NCBI GenBank assembly: GCA_002421845.1
Contig: DISL01000051.1
Span: forward strand, 1-61,243
Length of the DNA: 61,243 bases
DNA from: Epsilonproteobacteria bacterium UBA6211
GTDB lineage: Bacteria; Campylobacterota; Campylobacteria; Campylobacterales; Arcobacteraceae
Reading direction: 5' to 3'
Shown piece by piece: positions 15,873-24,852 of this stretch (positions are counted from its first letter, which is position 1; every line of letters starts with the position of its first letter). The notes under the pieces were generated by a model. The model was not told the origin of the DNA. It was given only the letters and a program-made list of their open reading frames with translations, and ran no database searches. Position numbers and translations under genes: made by a program.

Positions 15873-18554
15873 ATGACTCAAGAACTCTCTTTATTTGATA
15901 CTCTGTTATCGACCGGCACAAAGTCTTCTAACGAAACAAAAGTTTCTAAAGAGGGTAGTTCTTTATTTGATGATTTATTAAAGAGTGCAACAACACAAAA
16001 TCAAAGCAGTGGTTCTTCATTAACTACTGTTAGTCCACAAACTTCTAGTAACTCGCCACAAATATCTGTAGTAAATCCAGAAGCTACTATCAAAGAGGGT
16101 ATCGAGGTAAAATCAGATAATACTCAATCATCAACACCTATTACAAAAGATATATCAACAGCTACAAACTCAACTGAAGTAAAAGGGTTAAATGTTGATT
16201 CAAATATAACTAAAGTAGAACCATCAGCACCAAAAAACGTCAATACTACAACCAATATAAGTATTTCAAATCCTTCTATTTTACAAGATGTTGAGGAAAA
16301 TATACAAATTGTAAGTAATCAAGCTATAGTTCAACCAAAAGTTGAAGTAACAAAAAGTAATGTAGCCAAAGTAGATACAAATATACAAAATCAAATGCAA
16401 ACTAATGATAATGAAACCGTAGTAGTTAATGCAACATCTTCTAGAACTCCATCGGTCTTAGATAAAATACAAGTAGATAAAAACAACAAACCTAAATCAG
16501 ATTTAGAGAGTATCTTAACAAACAATCAAGTAGAGTCTAAAGAAAAGTTATCGGCTACAAATGAAACAAAAGTTGAAAATGAATTAGCAGGTAAAATTGA
16601 TACTACGACGCAAAAAGTACAAACTAGCGGTGTTTTGATAGAGCCTAGTAGTGAACAAATAACAACTAGTGACGTAGATGAAACTGAGGTGGAAACAAAA
16701 CCTTTACAAACTACTGATATGCCGAAAATGCAAAGTGTTACAAATAATGTTGTATCTGTAGAACAAGAACAACCAACAGATTTATTTACAAGTCTTACGA
16801 CACAATCTATGAAAAAATCCTATAAATCATCACAATCTGCAGTATTGGATAAAAATCAAAAAGCAGATGTTGTAAATATTGTAAATCCAATATCAAATAC
16901 TGTTAATCAAAATGAAAATATTAATCTTGCACAAAGTATTACCGATAGTAGCAAAGAAGGTGTTCCTTTAGATACCCCTAAAGTTACGGTAAATGAGTCG
17001 CAAAAACGAAATATTCAATCAACATTACAACAAACTGATACACTTTCGGTAAAAGAGAGTGTGCTACCTGTTAATGATAGTAACATAGTTATAAATACGA
17101 CACAAAACACAACCGTAGAAAATAATCCTCTGCCTCAAGAGATAGAGGTTAAAAATCAAGATAGTGTTGTTGAGCCTACAGTGAAAGAAGATGTGACTAA
17201 AAATGTCAATTTAAAAGTAGATGACAAACAATCGCTAAAAGTTCAAGAATCAAATGTAGAAAAACAACAGCTTGATGATGTGAAGAACATCGCAAAACCG
17301 ACTATCATAAAAGAAGATACATCACAAAAAGTAGAACCTTTGAATACAAAGGTAGTACAAACAGATACTATCAATGTACAAGATGTGAAGGTAAACGTAA
17401 CATCTGATGTACCAAAAACGGAAAGTACCACCAATAAACAAAATGCAGCTATAGAACTTGCAAAGTTAAACCAAAATGAGCCTTTAAAACAAACTGATAT
17501 AGTAATAGATGATTCACTAAAAGATAATTCTAAAAAGCCTGAACAAAGCACTACTAAACAAAGTAACGGTTTGTTGGATAAGTTAATAGAAGATACTTTG
17601 AAAGTGAGTTCAAAAGAGTCTTCACAAGTTATTGATAAATTAGAGATTAAAAATGGACAAGTATTAGAAAACGTTAAAACTCAAGATAATATACAAAAAA
17701 CCGATATTATGGAGAATATCTATAAAAGTTCGGTATCAAAAAATATATCTTTAGCCGCTATGCAAAATGCAACTATTGCTAAAGAGACACTTAAAAACGG
17801 AACTTCAGTTCAAGATATTCAAAAAAGTGCCGATATGCTTGATTTGAACCTCAAAAGTATAGAAGAGGTTACAATCCAAGAGGATGTTCAAAATGATACA
17901 AAACAAAGGGCTGTAAATATAGGTAGAGCATTTTTGGAAAAAGATTTGGTTAACAAAGAAAATATAGTAGATAAAGATACCAAAACTTTTGATATGGAAC
18001 ATAAACAAACATCAATAACAGATGTTAAATCTACAACCAATAATATGGTGCAAAAAGTTGTTGAATTGACAATAGGTGAGGCTGAGGTGTTGACTATCCA
18101 AAATAGAATAATAGGTGCTAGACAACAACTTAGTTCTATGATGTCTGACGTTGCAAGGGCGATGTATGAAAACTATAAGCCTCCACATACAGCTTTTAGG
18201 ATAGCTTTAAATCCTGGAAATCTTGGTAGTATAGCTATTTTGATAAGAAGTCAAAGGGCAGATAATAGTTTGAGCATAAGTATGAATATGTCAAATAGTT
18301 CTACGTTAGAATCTATGGTGGCAAATCAAAATGAGTTAAGAAGTGCATTACAAAAAACTTTCAATGATAATAGTTCATTTGAATTTGATTTCAAACTTGA
18401 CCCTGATGCTTCAGGTAGTGGCTTCCAAAATGAGAATTTTAGCCAAAACGATGAAAATCAAGAAACTAAAGATGATGAAAAAAATACTTTTGTTGCTAGT
18501 AGTGAAATAATAGAAGAGATACAAGAAGTTCAAAAGAGCGGTACTTATTTTTAA
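15873..18554 (+). CDS. fliK: Flagellar hook-length control protein FliK
   Basis: 893 residues, about twice the enterobacterial length. Residues 1-720 are low-complexity, rich in Thr, Ser, Gln, Asn, Lys and Val, and probably disordered, as expected of a secreted molecular ruler. The C-terminal Flg_hook domain (about 740-850) is clear: FRIALNPGNLGSIAILIR, LSISMNMSNSSTLESMV and NELRSALQKTF. An acidic tail follows. The domain switches FlhB specificity when the hook is complete. The unusual ruler length may relate to the large hook proteins encoded at 2714 and 4347, but this is inference. Confidence 0.88.
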   Translation: MTQELSLFDTLLSTGTKSSNETKVSKEGSSLFDDLLKSATTQNQSSGSSLTTVSPQTSSNSPQISVVNPEATIKEGIEVKSDNTQSSTPITKDISTATNSTEVKGLNVDSNITKVEPSAPKNVNTTTNISISNPSILQDVEENIQIVSNQAIVQPKVEVTKSNVAKVDTNIQNQMQTNDNETVVVNATSSRTPSVLDKIQVDKNNKPKSDLESILTNNQVESKEKLSATNETKVENELAGKIDTTTQKVQTSGVLIEPSSEQITTSDVDETEVETKPLQTTDMPKMQSVTNNVVSVEQEQPTDLFTSLTTQSMKKSYKSSQSAVLDKNQKADVVNIVNPISNTVNQNENINLAQSITDSSKEGVPLDTPKVTVNESQKRNIQSTLQQTDTLSVKESVLPVNDSNIVINTTQNTTVENNPLPQEIEVKNQDSVVEPTVKEDVTKNVNLKVDDKQSLKVQESNVEKQQLDDVKNIAKPTIIKEDTSQKVEPLNTKVVQTDTINVQDVKVNVTSDVPKTESTTNKQNAAIELAKLNQNEPLKQTDIVIDDSLKDNSKKPEQSTTKQSNGLLDKLIEDTLKVSSKESSQVIDKLEIKNGQVLENVKTQDNIQKTDIMENIYKSSVSKNISLAAMQNATIAKETLKNGTSVQDIQKSADMLDLNLKSIEEVTIQEDVQNDTKQRAVNIGRAFLEKDLVNKENIVDKDTKTFDMEHKQTSITDVKSTTNNMVQKVVELTIGEAEVLTIQNRIIGARQQLSSMMSDVARAMYENYKPPHTAFRIALNPGNLGSIAILIRSQRADNSLSISMNMSNSSTLESMVANQNELRSALQKTFNDNSSFEFDFKLDPDASGSGFQNENFSQNDENQETKDDEKNTFVASSEIIEEIQEVQKSGTYF

Positions 18555-18567
18555 GTATTGAGTAGAT

Positions 18568-19320
18568 ATGCAAGAATTAATCTCTTTATTGGATGAAACC
18601 ACATTATATAATTTTCTGATGTTACTTGCCAGAGTTTTGGCATTTGTGGCTTTTATGCCTGTTTTTGGACATACGAGTATAAATCCTACCATAAGAGTCT
18701 CTTTTGCATTTTTTTTAGCAATTTTTTTATTTCCTATTATTAAAATAAATCCAGATATAACACAAAGTAATTTTATAGACGGTATTTTAGGAGAGATTAC
18801 TCTTGGGCTTATAGGTTCTATGTTTTTTACTGTTTTATTTTCTGCAGTTAGAATAATAGGTGACCTTGTAGCTTATGCTACTGCTTTATCTATGGCAAAT
18901 ATGTTTGATCCTGCAAGTGGAACTCAAGAGAGTGTAGTGAGTAGATTTTTATATATAATTGCCATATTGTTTTTTTTCCAAACAGGAATGTATGAAACTA
19001 CACTGTTAATGCTCTCTACAAGTTTTAATATGGTTGAACTAGGTACATTTAGTTTATATAATTTCGATGGAATTGCTATTGCTATAGAAGAGATAAAAAG
19101 GATGTTTGCATTTGCATTTGCAATAGCATTTCCACTATTTTTTATAGCATTTGTACTAGATGTATATTATGGTTACGGTACAAAATCAATGCCTGCTTTT
19201 TCACCGTTTGTTATAACCTTTCAGCTTAAATTTGCATTGATTTTTTTATTTATGATGTTTGGGATGGAGATGTTTTTGACGGCATTTAGAGAATATTTTA
19301 TAGAAATGTTTAGTTATTAG
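18568..19320 (+). CDS. fliR: Flagellar export apparatus protein FliR
   Basis: 250 residues with about six hydrophobic segments, fitting FliR of the type III export gate core (FliPQR). Motifs include LLARVLAFVAFMPVFGH near the start, RIIGDLVAYATALSMANMFDP in the middle and SMPAFSPFVITFQLKFALIF towards the end. It precedes flhB by 13 bases, the usual order. fliP and fliQ are not in this window. Confidence 0.93.
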   Translation: MQELISLLDETTLYNFLMLLARVLAFVAFMPVFGHTSINPTIRVSFAFFLAIFLFPIIKINPDITQSNFIDGILGEITLGLIGSMFFTVLFSAVRIIGDLVAYATALSMANMFDPASGTQESVVSRFLYIIAILFFFQTGMYETTLLMLSTSFNMVELGTFSLYNFDGIAIAIEEIKRMFAFAFAIAFPLFFIAFVLDVYYGYGTKSMPAFSPFVITFQLKFALIFLFMMFGMEMFLTAFREYFIEMFSY

Positions 19321-19333
19321 GTAGGGATAGTAT

Positions 19334-20386
19334 ATGGCTGATGATGAAGAAAAAACAGAAGAACCCACCTCCAAGAAAATAGAAGATGCCAAGAATGAGG
19401 GTAATGTCCCTAAGTCTATGGAAGTAGTCAGTGCTACAGTTTTATTTTTCGGTACTTTGTTTTTATTGTTTTTTTCTAAATTCTTACTTGATGAAATTCA
19501 AAGAATGATGTTGTATGTCTATTCTTTTATCGGTCAAGATTTGGATTCAGCTACTTATTTAAATATAATAGCTCACATATTTGAATCTATGATGTATGCT
19601 TTATTTCCATTTTTAGTTTTGGTGCTATTTTTTGGAGTAGTTGCTAATCTTGTTCAATTTGGTATGGTATCTGTTCCTATTTCACTTAAATTTGAGAAGC
19701 TCAATCCTATCTCTGGGCTTAAAAACGTATTCAGTTTAAAAAAGTTATTAGAAGCCTTAAAATTAACCGTAAAATTAACAATCATTTTTATAGTGATGGT
19801 TGTGTTGTTTTTTATATTCGGTGTTGATATTTTACAAATGATGGATAAAAGTCTTGGTAATACTTTGGATGAAATAAACGAACTTTTAATATATTTTTTA
19901 TCAACAATTTTGCTTATTATTATAATTTTTGCTATAATAGACTATTATTTTACAAATTTTTATTATATGAAGTCTTTGCGTATGTCCAAACAGGAAATTA
20001 AAGATGAATATAAAAATATGGAAGGGGATCCTATAGTCAAATCTAGAATCAGACAGATTCAGATGAGGATGGCTATGAAGAGGATGATGTCAAGTGTCCC
20101 TGATGCTGACGTGGTTATTACCAACCCTACACATTATGCTATTGCATTGAAGTATGATAATACAAAGAACTCTGCACCTATGGTTGTTGCCAAAGGTATA
20201 GATTTTATGGCATTAAAGATAAGAGAAATAGCTATGGATAATGACATTCCTATTATAGAAAATCCTGCTTTAGCAAGAGCCGTTTATACTCAGGTTGATA
20301 TTGATAGAGAGATACCTGAAGAGTTTTATAAGGCTATGGCAGAAATATTTAGTTATGTACATGAGTTAAAAAAAGGTAAGAGATGA
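19334..20386 (+). CDS. flhB: Flagellar export switch protein FlhB
   Basis: 350 residues. The N-terminal EEKTEEPTSKKIEDAKNEG is the family start, followed by four membrane helices (about 30-205). The cytoplasmic domain holds the autocleavage site NPTH at residues 264-267. FlhB changes export from hook to filament substrates in response to FliK. Its stop overlaps the next start (ATGA), so the TPR gene that follows is translated together with the export apparatus. Confidence 0.96.
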   Translation: MADDEEKTEEPTSKKIEDAKNEGNVPKSMEVVSATVLFFGTLFLLFFSKFLLDEIQRMMLYVYSFIGQDLDSATYLNIIAHIFESMMYALFPFLVLVLFFGVVANLVQFGMVSVPISLKFEKLNPISGLKNVFSLKKLLEALKLTVKLTIIFIVMVVLFFIFGVDILQMMDKSLGNTLDEINELLIYFLSTILLIIIIFAIIDYYFTNFYYMKSLRMSKQEIKDEYKNMEGDPIVKSRIRQIQMRMAMKRMMSSVPDADVVITNPTHYAIALKYDNTKNSAPMVVAKGIDFMALKIREIAMDNDIPIIENPALARAVYTQVDIDREIPEEFYKAMAEIFSYVHELKKGKR

Positions 20387-22377
20387 AAATAGTATTTAGT
20401 GTATGTATGATTGTACTTTTTTTATATGCCGATAAAGATTTTAAATATAGTTATATAGACATTGAAGGCAATCAAATATCGTACACTCAGAAAAAACAGA
20501 TAATGGATGGATATGATAGTTTAAATGCAATATCGAATATGGTTAAAGAAGGTGATGTCGATAGAGCTTATGATCAGATATTAGCTATGGAATCATCAAA
20601 CAAAATTGATATTTTGAAATCCCCGATAATCATCTTAAAAAGTGAAATTATGCTCAAAAAAGATGCTAGAAGATTTGCAATAGAGGGTGCTATATTTTTA
20701 GAAAAAGCTATCAATTCATCTTTGGTACATGAAGATGATTTACCACAAGCTTATATGACATTGATTGATTTGTTGTTAAAAATAAATAAAATAGATGAAG
20801 CACAATATTTTGCAGATATGTTGACAAAAAGTTTTGATGACCCTTTGGTGAACGCTTACGGTAAGATTTATCAATCCAAAATATATACCTCTAAAAAAGA
20901 TTTTGATAGAAGCACTAGAATGCTTTATGAAGTTTTGACAAAAACAAAAAATATGGAAGTGGCTACTATAGTTGCCCATGAGCTTTTTGATGTATTTTTA
21001 CTTAATAATCAAGCAGATAAAGCCTATGACCTTATTAAACAAGTTGTTGAGAATAATATAGAGTATTATGTACATAATAGTTTTGAGGCACTAAGAAAAG
21101 TTAGAAAACTACAAGAAAACGGTATGCCTGAGTTTGCTGCTAAGATTTTGGAGACTATTTTATCAAAAACCAATAACCCTTTTTTAATAGAAGAGTTTAC
21201 ATATCGTTTGGCAGTTTCATATATGGATATGTACACCGTAGGGAGTGATTATTTACCAAAGGCAAAAGCTTTGTTTGAAGAGGTTTATAACGATTTTAGA
21301 GAGGGTAAATATTCCAAAGAATCTAAAATGTATATAGATGAAATTTTGATGCGTGAAAGACGAATAGAACCTATAGTTTTGGCTGAACGATATTCAGATT
21401 CATTTTCTATGGAACAAAAAGTTTTGTTACAAGAGTTGTTGAATTTAGCCGAAATTAAAGATTATGAAAACATATTACGTGCTAAAAAGGTATATGATAA
21501 AATTCCTCCGACAATTACAAAAAAATTCGGTTATGAAAATATAGATGCTTTGTTTGATGTTATCACGGCACAAATGATAAAAGATTATTTGGGTCAAGAT
21601 AGATGTAAAGAGATGTCAAATGTTATTAATTATACCAGTGCTCAAACATTTCAAATTGTAATTGAAGATGAAAAAGTGGCAACTAAATTGTTTCAATGTA
21701 TGATTGATTATCCAAATGAAAAAGCGTTTTTTATTGCAAAAGAGAGTTTTAATAGTTCAAGAAACGGAGATATTTATTTGGCTTTGGAGAGAGTTGCAAT
21801 GAATTTGGAACTTGTGGATGAAGCATACAATATGTCTCTAAAAGTGGAAATGTTGAATAATAAAGAGGTGTTACAAAAGGAGTTTTTGTATAAATTCTTA
21901 CTCTTAAGTCAAAAAGGGGATAAATACTTATTGGATAGATTTTTCCAAAATACGTTTAACAATCCTGATTTGATACAAAAAAATGTTGAAAATCCTTTGA
22001 TAATAGATTTTTATTATAGATATTATTTTTATTTGCTTGACAAGGGATTAAAAAAAGAGGCTTATGATATTTTGACTAAATTTTATGATAAACAAGTAGA
22101 GTTCAAGGCTAGAGTTTATTCCCCTTTTGTAGAGATGGAACTTGCTAAATATGAATCAGACAAAAAGAACTATCAAAAAGCATTAGAGTTTTTGGATGAA
22201 GGTTTTGCAAAAAGTAGATATATAAGAAAAGATATGTTGGTTCAGTTGTACTATGAAAAAGCAAAACTTTATAAATCAACGGAACAAAAAAAATCTATGG
22301 ACGAATTTGTCAAGAAATGTGTAGAAGTTGAAGGACTTCAAGATAATTTATATCAACAAATGTGTAGAAGATTGTAA
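20383..22377 (+). CDS. pflA: Secreted TPR protein, probable flagellar motor scaffold PflA-like
   Basis: 664 residues with a short signal peptide (about 1-16, MKIVFSVCMIVLFLYA). The rest is helical repeat, with TPR-like units such as MLYEVLTKTKNMEVATIVAHELFD (about 180-205), LLNNQADKAYDLIKQVVENN and the C-terminal YQKALEFLDEGFAKSR...QLYYEKAKLYKS. The C-terminus ends with a CVEVEGLQDNLYQQMCRRL pattern. Architecture and motifs resemble PflA (paralysed flagella A), which with PflB forms periplasmic disk spokes that hold the stators in Campylobacter. It overlaps flhB (ATGA) and fliI (TAATG). The identity needs a profile search. Confidence 0.68.
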   Translation: MKIVFSVCMIVLFLYADKDFKYSYIDIEGNQISYTQKKQIMDGYDSLNAISNMVKEGDVDRAYDQILAMESSNKIDILKSPIIILKSEIMLKKDARRFAIEGAIFLEKAINSSLVHEDDLPQAYMTLIDLLLKINKIDEAQYFADMLTKSFDDPLVNAYGKIYQSKIYTSKKDFDRSTRMLYEVLTKTKNMEVATIVAHELFDVFLLNNQADKAYDLIKQVVENNIEYYVHNSFEALRKVRKLQENGMPEFAAKILETILSKTNNPFLIEEFTYRLAVSYMDMYTVGSDYLPKAKALFEEVYNDFREGKYSKESKMYIDEILMRERRIEPIVLAERYSDSFSMEQKVLLQELLNLAEIKDYENILRAKKVYDKIPPTITKKFGYENIDALFDVITAQMIKDYLGQDRCKEMSNVINYTSAQTFQIVIEDEKVATKLFQCMIDYPNEKAFFIAKESFNSSRNGDIYLALERVAMNLELVDEAYNMSLKVEMLNNKEVLQKEFLYKFLLLSQKGDKYLLDRFFQNTFNNPDLIQKNVENPLIIDFYYRYYFYLLDKGLKKEAYDILTKFYDKQVEFKARVYSPFVEMELAKYESDKKNYQKALEFLDEGFAKSRYIRKDMLVQLYYEKAKLYKSTEQKKSMDEFVKKCVEVEGLQDNLYQQMCRRL

Positions 22378-23684
22378 TGGTTGATTTTGAGAAATATATA
22401 GAAGCCCTTGATGGTTCAATGCTTGTAATACCTTTTGGAAGGATTAAAAATATTACGGCTACAACAATAACGGCAAACGGCATTGATGTTGCCGTGGGTG
22501 ATACAGTGAGGATTGAATCGGAGCAAAATCTTTATAAAGTTTTAGGAATGGTTACCGGTATTGACGGAGAAAACTTCAAAATAGTTCCATTTTCTTTTGT
22601 TGACGGTTTTAGGATAAATGATAGAGTTTTTTTGCAACGAGAGGGATTAAGCGTCAAGTGTGGTTATGGACTTTTGGGGCGTGTTTTAAATGCCCTCGGT
22701 GAGCCTATAGACGGTGTAGGTAAGCTTTATGACGTACCTTTTAATGAACATCTTAATAAACCAAGCATTCCTGCACTTGATAGGGGTGTAATCAATCAAG
22801 TTTTTGCAACGGGTGTTAAAGCCATAGATTCTATGTTAACAAGCGGTAAAGGTCAAAAGGTCGGTATTTTTGCAGGAAGCGGTGTAGGAAAATCAACCTT
22901 AATGGGTATGATTGTAAAAGGGTGTCAGGCACAAATCAAAGTAATTGCACTAATAGGTGAGCGTGGGCGTGAAATACCTGAATTTATACATTATAACTTG
23001 GAAGGAAACCTCGAAAATACCGTAATAATTGCAGCAACAAGTGATGAGTCTGCTTTGATGAGAAAATACGGTGCTTTTACGGCAATGGCTATTGCAGAGT
23101 TTTTTCGTGACCGTGGACATGATGTGTTGCTCATTATGGATAGTGTTACAAGATTTGCAATGGCTCAAAGGGAAATAGGGCTAAGTACCGGTGAACCACC
23201 CGTGAGTCGTGGTTATCCTCCGTCTGTTTTTTCCCTTTTACCTCAACTTATGGAGAGAGCCGGAAATAACAAGCTAGGCTCTATTACTGCATTTTTCACT
23301 GTTTTAGTTGACGGTGATGATATGAATGACCCAATAGCCGACCAAAGTAGGTCAATACTTGACGGGCATATAGTTTTGACTAGAGAACTGACACAAAGCG
23401 GTATATATCCACCTATTGATATATTGCAGTCTGCCTCAAGAGTTATGGATAAAGTTGTATTAAAAGATCATTATAATTGTTTTTTAAAGTTAAAAAAGGT
23501 ATTATCTCTTATAAAAGAAAATGAAGTGCTTGTTCGTGTAGGTGCTTATAAGACTGGTATGGATAGAGAGCTTGATGAGGCTTTGTCCAAAAAAGAGAGA
23601 ATAATAGCTTTCTTATCACAGTCACAAGAGCAAAAGTATGATTACGATACAATCGTGAAGCTCCTGAAGGAGGTAGTATTATGA
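22377..23684 (+). CDS. fliI: Flagellar export ATPase FliI
   Basis: 435 residues, normal length. F1-beta-like ATPase that energises flagellar export. Walker A AGSGVGKST lies at residues 166-174, followed by LIGERGREIPEFI, Walker B VLLIMDSVTRFAMAQREIGLSTGEPP and the GDDMNDPIADQSRSILDGH signature. It overlaps the TPR gene by one base and flgL by 4 bases. Its regulator FliH is encoded far upstream at 1148. Confidence 0.97.
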   Translation: MVDFEKYIEALDGSMLVIPFGRIKNITATTITANGIDVAVGDTVRIESEQNLYKVLGMVTGIDGENFKIVPFSFVDGFRINDRVFLQREGLSVKCGYGLLGRVLNALGEPIDGVGKLYDVPFNEHLNKPSIPALDRGVINQVFATGVKAIDSMLTSGKGQKVGIFAGSGVGKSTLMGMIVKGCQAQIKVIALIGERGREIPEFIHYNLEGNLENTVIIAATSDESALMRKYGAFTAMAIAEFFRDRGHDVLLIMDSVTRFAMAQREIGLSTGEPPVSRGYPPSVFSLLPQLMERAGNNKLGSITAFFTVLVDGDDMNDPIADQSRSILDGHIVLTRELTQSGIYPPIDILQSASRVMDKVVLKDHYNCFLKLKKVLSLIKENEVLVRVGAYKTGMDRELDEALSKKERIIAFLSQSQEQKYDYDTIVKLLKEVVL

Positions 23685-24835
23685 TTAATTTATCAGAACA
23701 AATGATGTATAGGTTGGGAAACCTTAATGAAGAGTATAGAAGAGTAAGCTATCAAATGTCTTCCGGTAAGATACTAGAACGTGGTAGTGATAATAGCGTT
23801 GTTTTCTCAAAAGAACTTCATATAAGCGATAGAATAAGAGTATATGAGGGATTGAAAACACAAATAGAAAAAACAACTGCATATAATAATGTTTCAGATA
23901 TTTCTATAAACCAAATCAAAAAAAATCTTGAAGATACAAAGATGGAGATGTTGAAGTCTCTTAATGCAGGTATGGATATGAGCGATAAAAAAGCTATAGC
24001 AACTGCCTTAGAAGGTTTAAGAGATAATATGTATATGCTTTTGAATGAAACAGTTGACGGTGAGTATCTATTTAGCGGTTCAGATACTACTATCAAGCCA
24101 TTTAAAAAGTCTGACAATTTCGATAACATAGGTCACGCTGATTACGGAAAAATAACCTATGAAGGTGATGGGATATTAAGACAAATTGCAGTTGCTCCTA
24201 ATAACTATAGAGATAGAGGTGTGACTGGTTTTGATATAATGTTTTATACTACAGGTAGTGCAATTACAGGTAATAGCTTGACTTTTAATAGCGATGATAG
24301 AGTAATAGACGGTAATGGTTTGGAGTGGAAGGTAGTAGGTACGGATTTGGTGCAATATGATATTAACGGTAATGCAACAACTAATACGTTACCTATTACT
24401 GATAACGGTAACGGAACATATACTACTAATCCTATCACTCAATCAGGAACTCTTCTTGAAGCAAAAAGAAACTTTTTTGATGATATGAACGTTGTTATAT
24501 CGGCATTAAAGGGCTATAATACTGATGGTTCTAGTATAACAGATACTTCGGTACAAGATGAAATAGTAAGAACAAAACTTGATACTATTAAAGGTGCCTA
24601 TGATGCGGCAAACGTTGCCCATGCAAAGCTTGGTGCTAGAAATAATATATTTAACAATGCATTAGACAATGTAAAAACACAGCTTACACACTTTAATATC
24701 TTGTATCAGGATACGGCAGGTGTTGATTTGGCAAAAGTTGCTATGGAATCTAAAGCTTTAGAGATGACATACTCTGCACTTTATACGACAATATCAAAGA
24801 TGAATGACTTATCTTTGATTAAGTTTGTACAATAA
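23681..24835 (+). CDS. flgL: Flagellar hook-filament junction protein FlgL
   Basis: 384 residues. The N-terminal flagellin-like helices (residues 1-140) contain YRRVSYQMSSGKILERGSDN and GEYLFSGSDTTIKPF, typical of FlgL. The C-terminal part has the matching helix NVAHAKLGARNNIFNNALDN and ends with LEMTYSALYTTISKMNDLSLI. The middle (about 190-270) is a Gly/Thr/Asn-rich surface domain. It forms the junction between hook and filament. The start overlaps fliI (ATGA). flgK, its partner, is not in this window. Confidence 0.88.
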   Translation: MINLSEQMMYRLGNLNEEYRRVSYQMSSGKILERGSDNSVVFSKELHISDRIRVYEGLKTQIEKTTAYNNVSDISINQIKKNLEDTKMEMLKSLNAGMDMSDKKAIATALEGLRDNMYMLLNETVDGEYLFSGSDTTIKPFKKSDNFDNIGHADYGKITYEGDGILRQIAVAPNNYRDRGVTGFDIMFYTTGSAITGNSLTFNSDDRVIDGNGLEWKVVGTDLVQYDINGNATTNTLPITDNGNGTYTTNPITQSGTLLEAKRNFFDDMNVVISALKGYNTDGSSITDTSVQDEIVRTKLDTIKGAYDAANVAHAKLGARNNIFNNALDNVKTQLTHFNILYQDTAGVDLAKVAMESKALEMTYSALYTTISKMNDLSLIKFVQ

Positions 24836-24852
24836 AGGTGTATTAAAACTTA

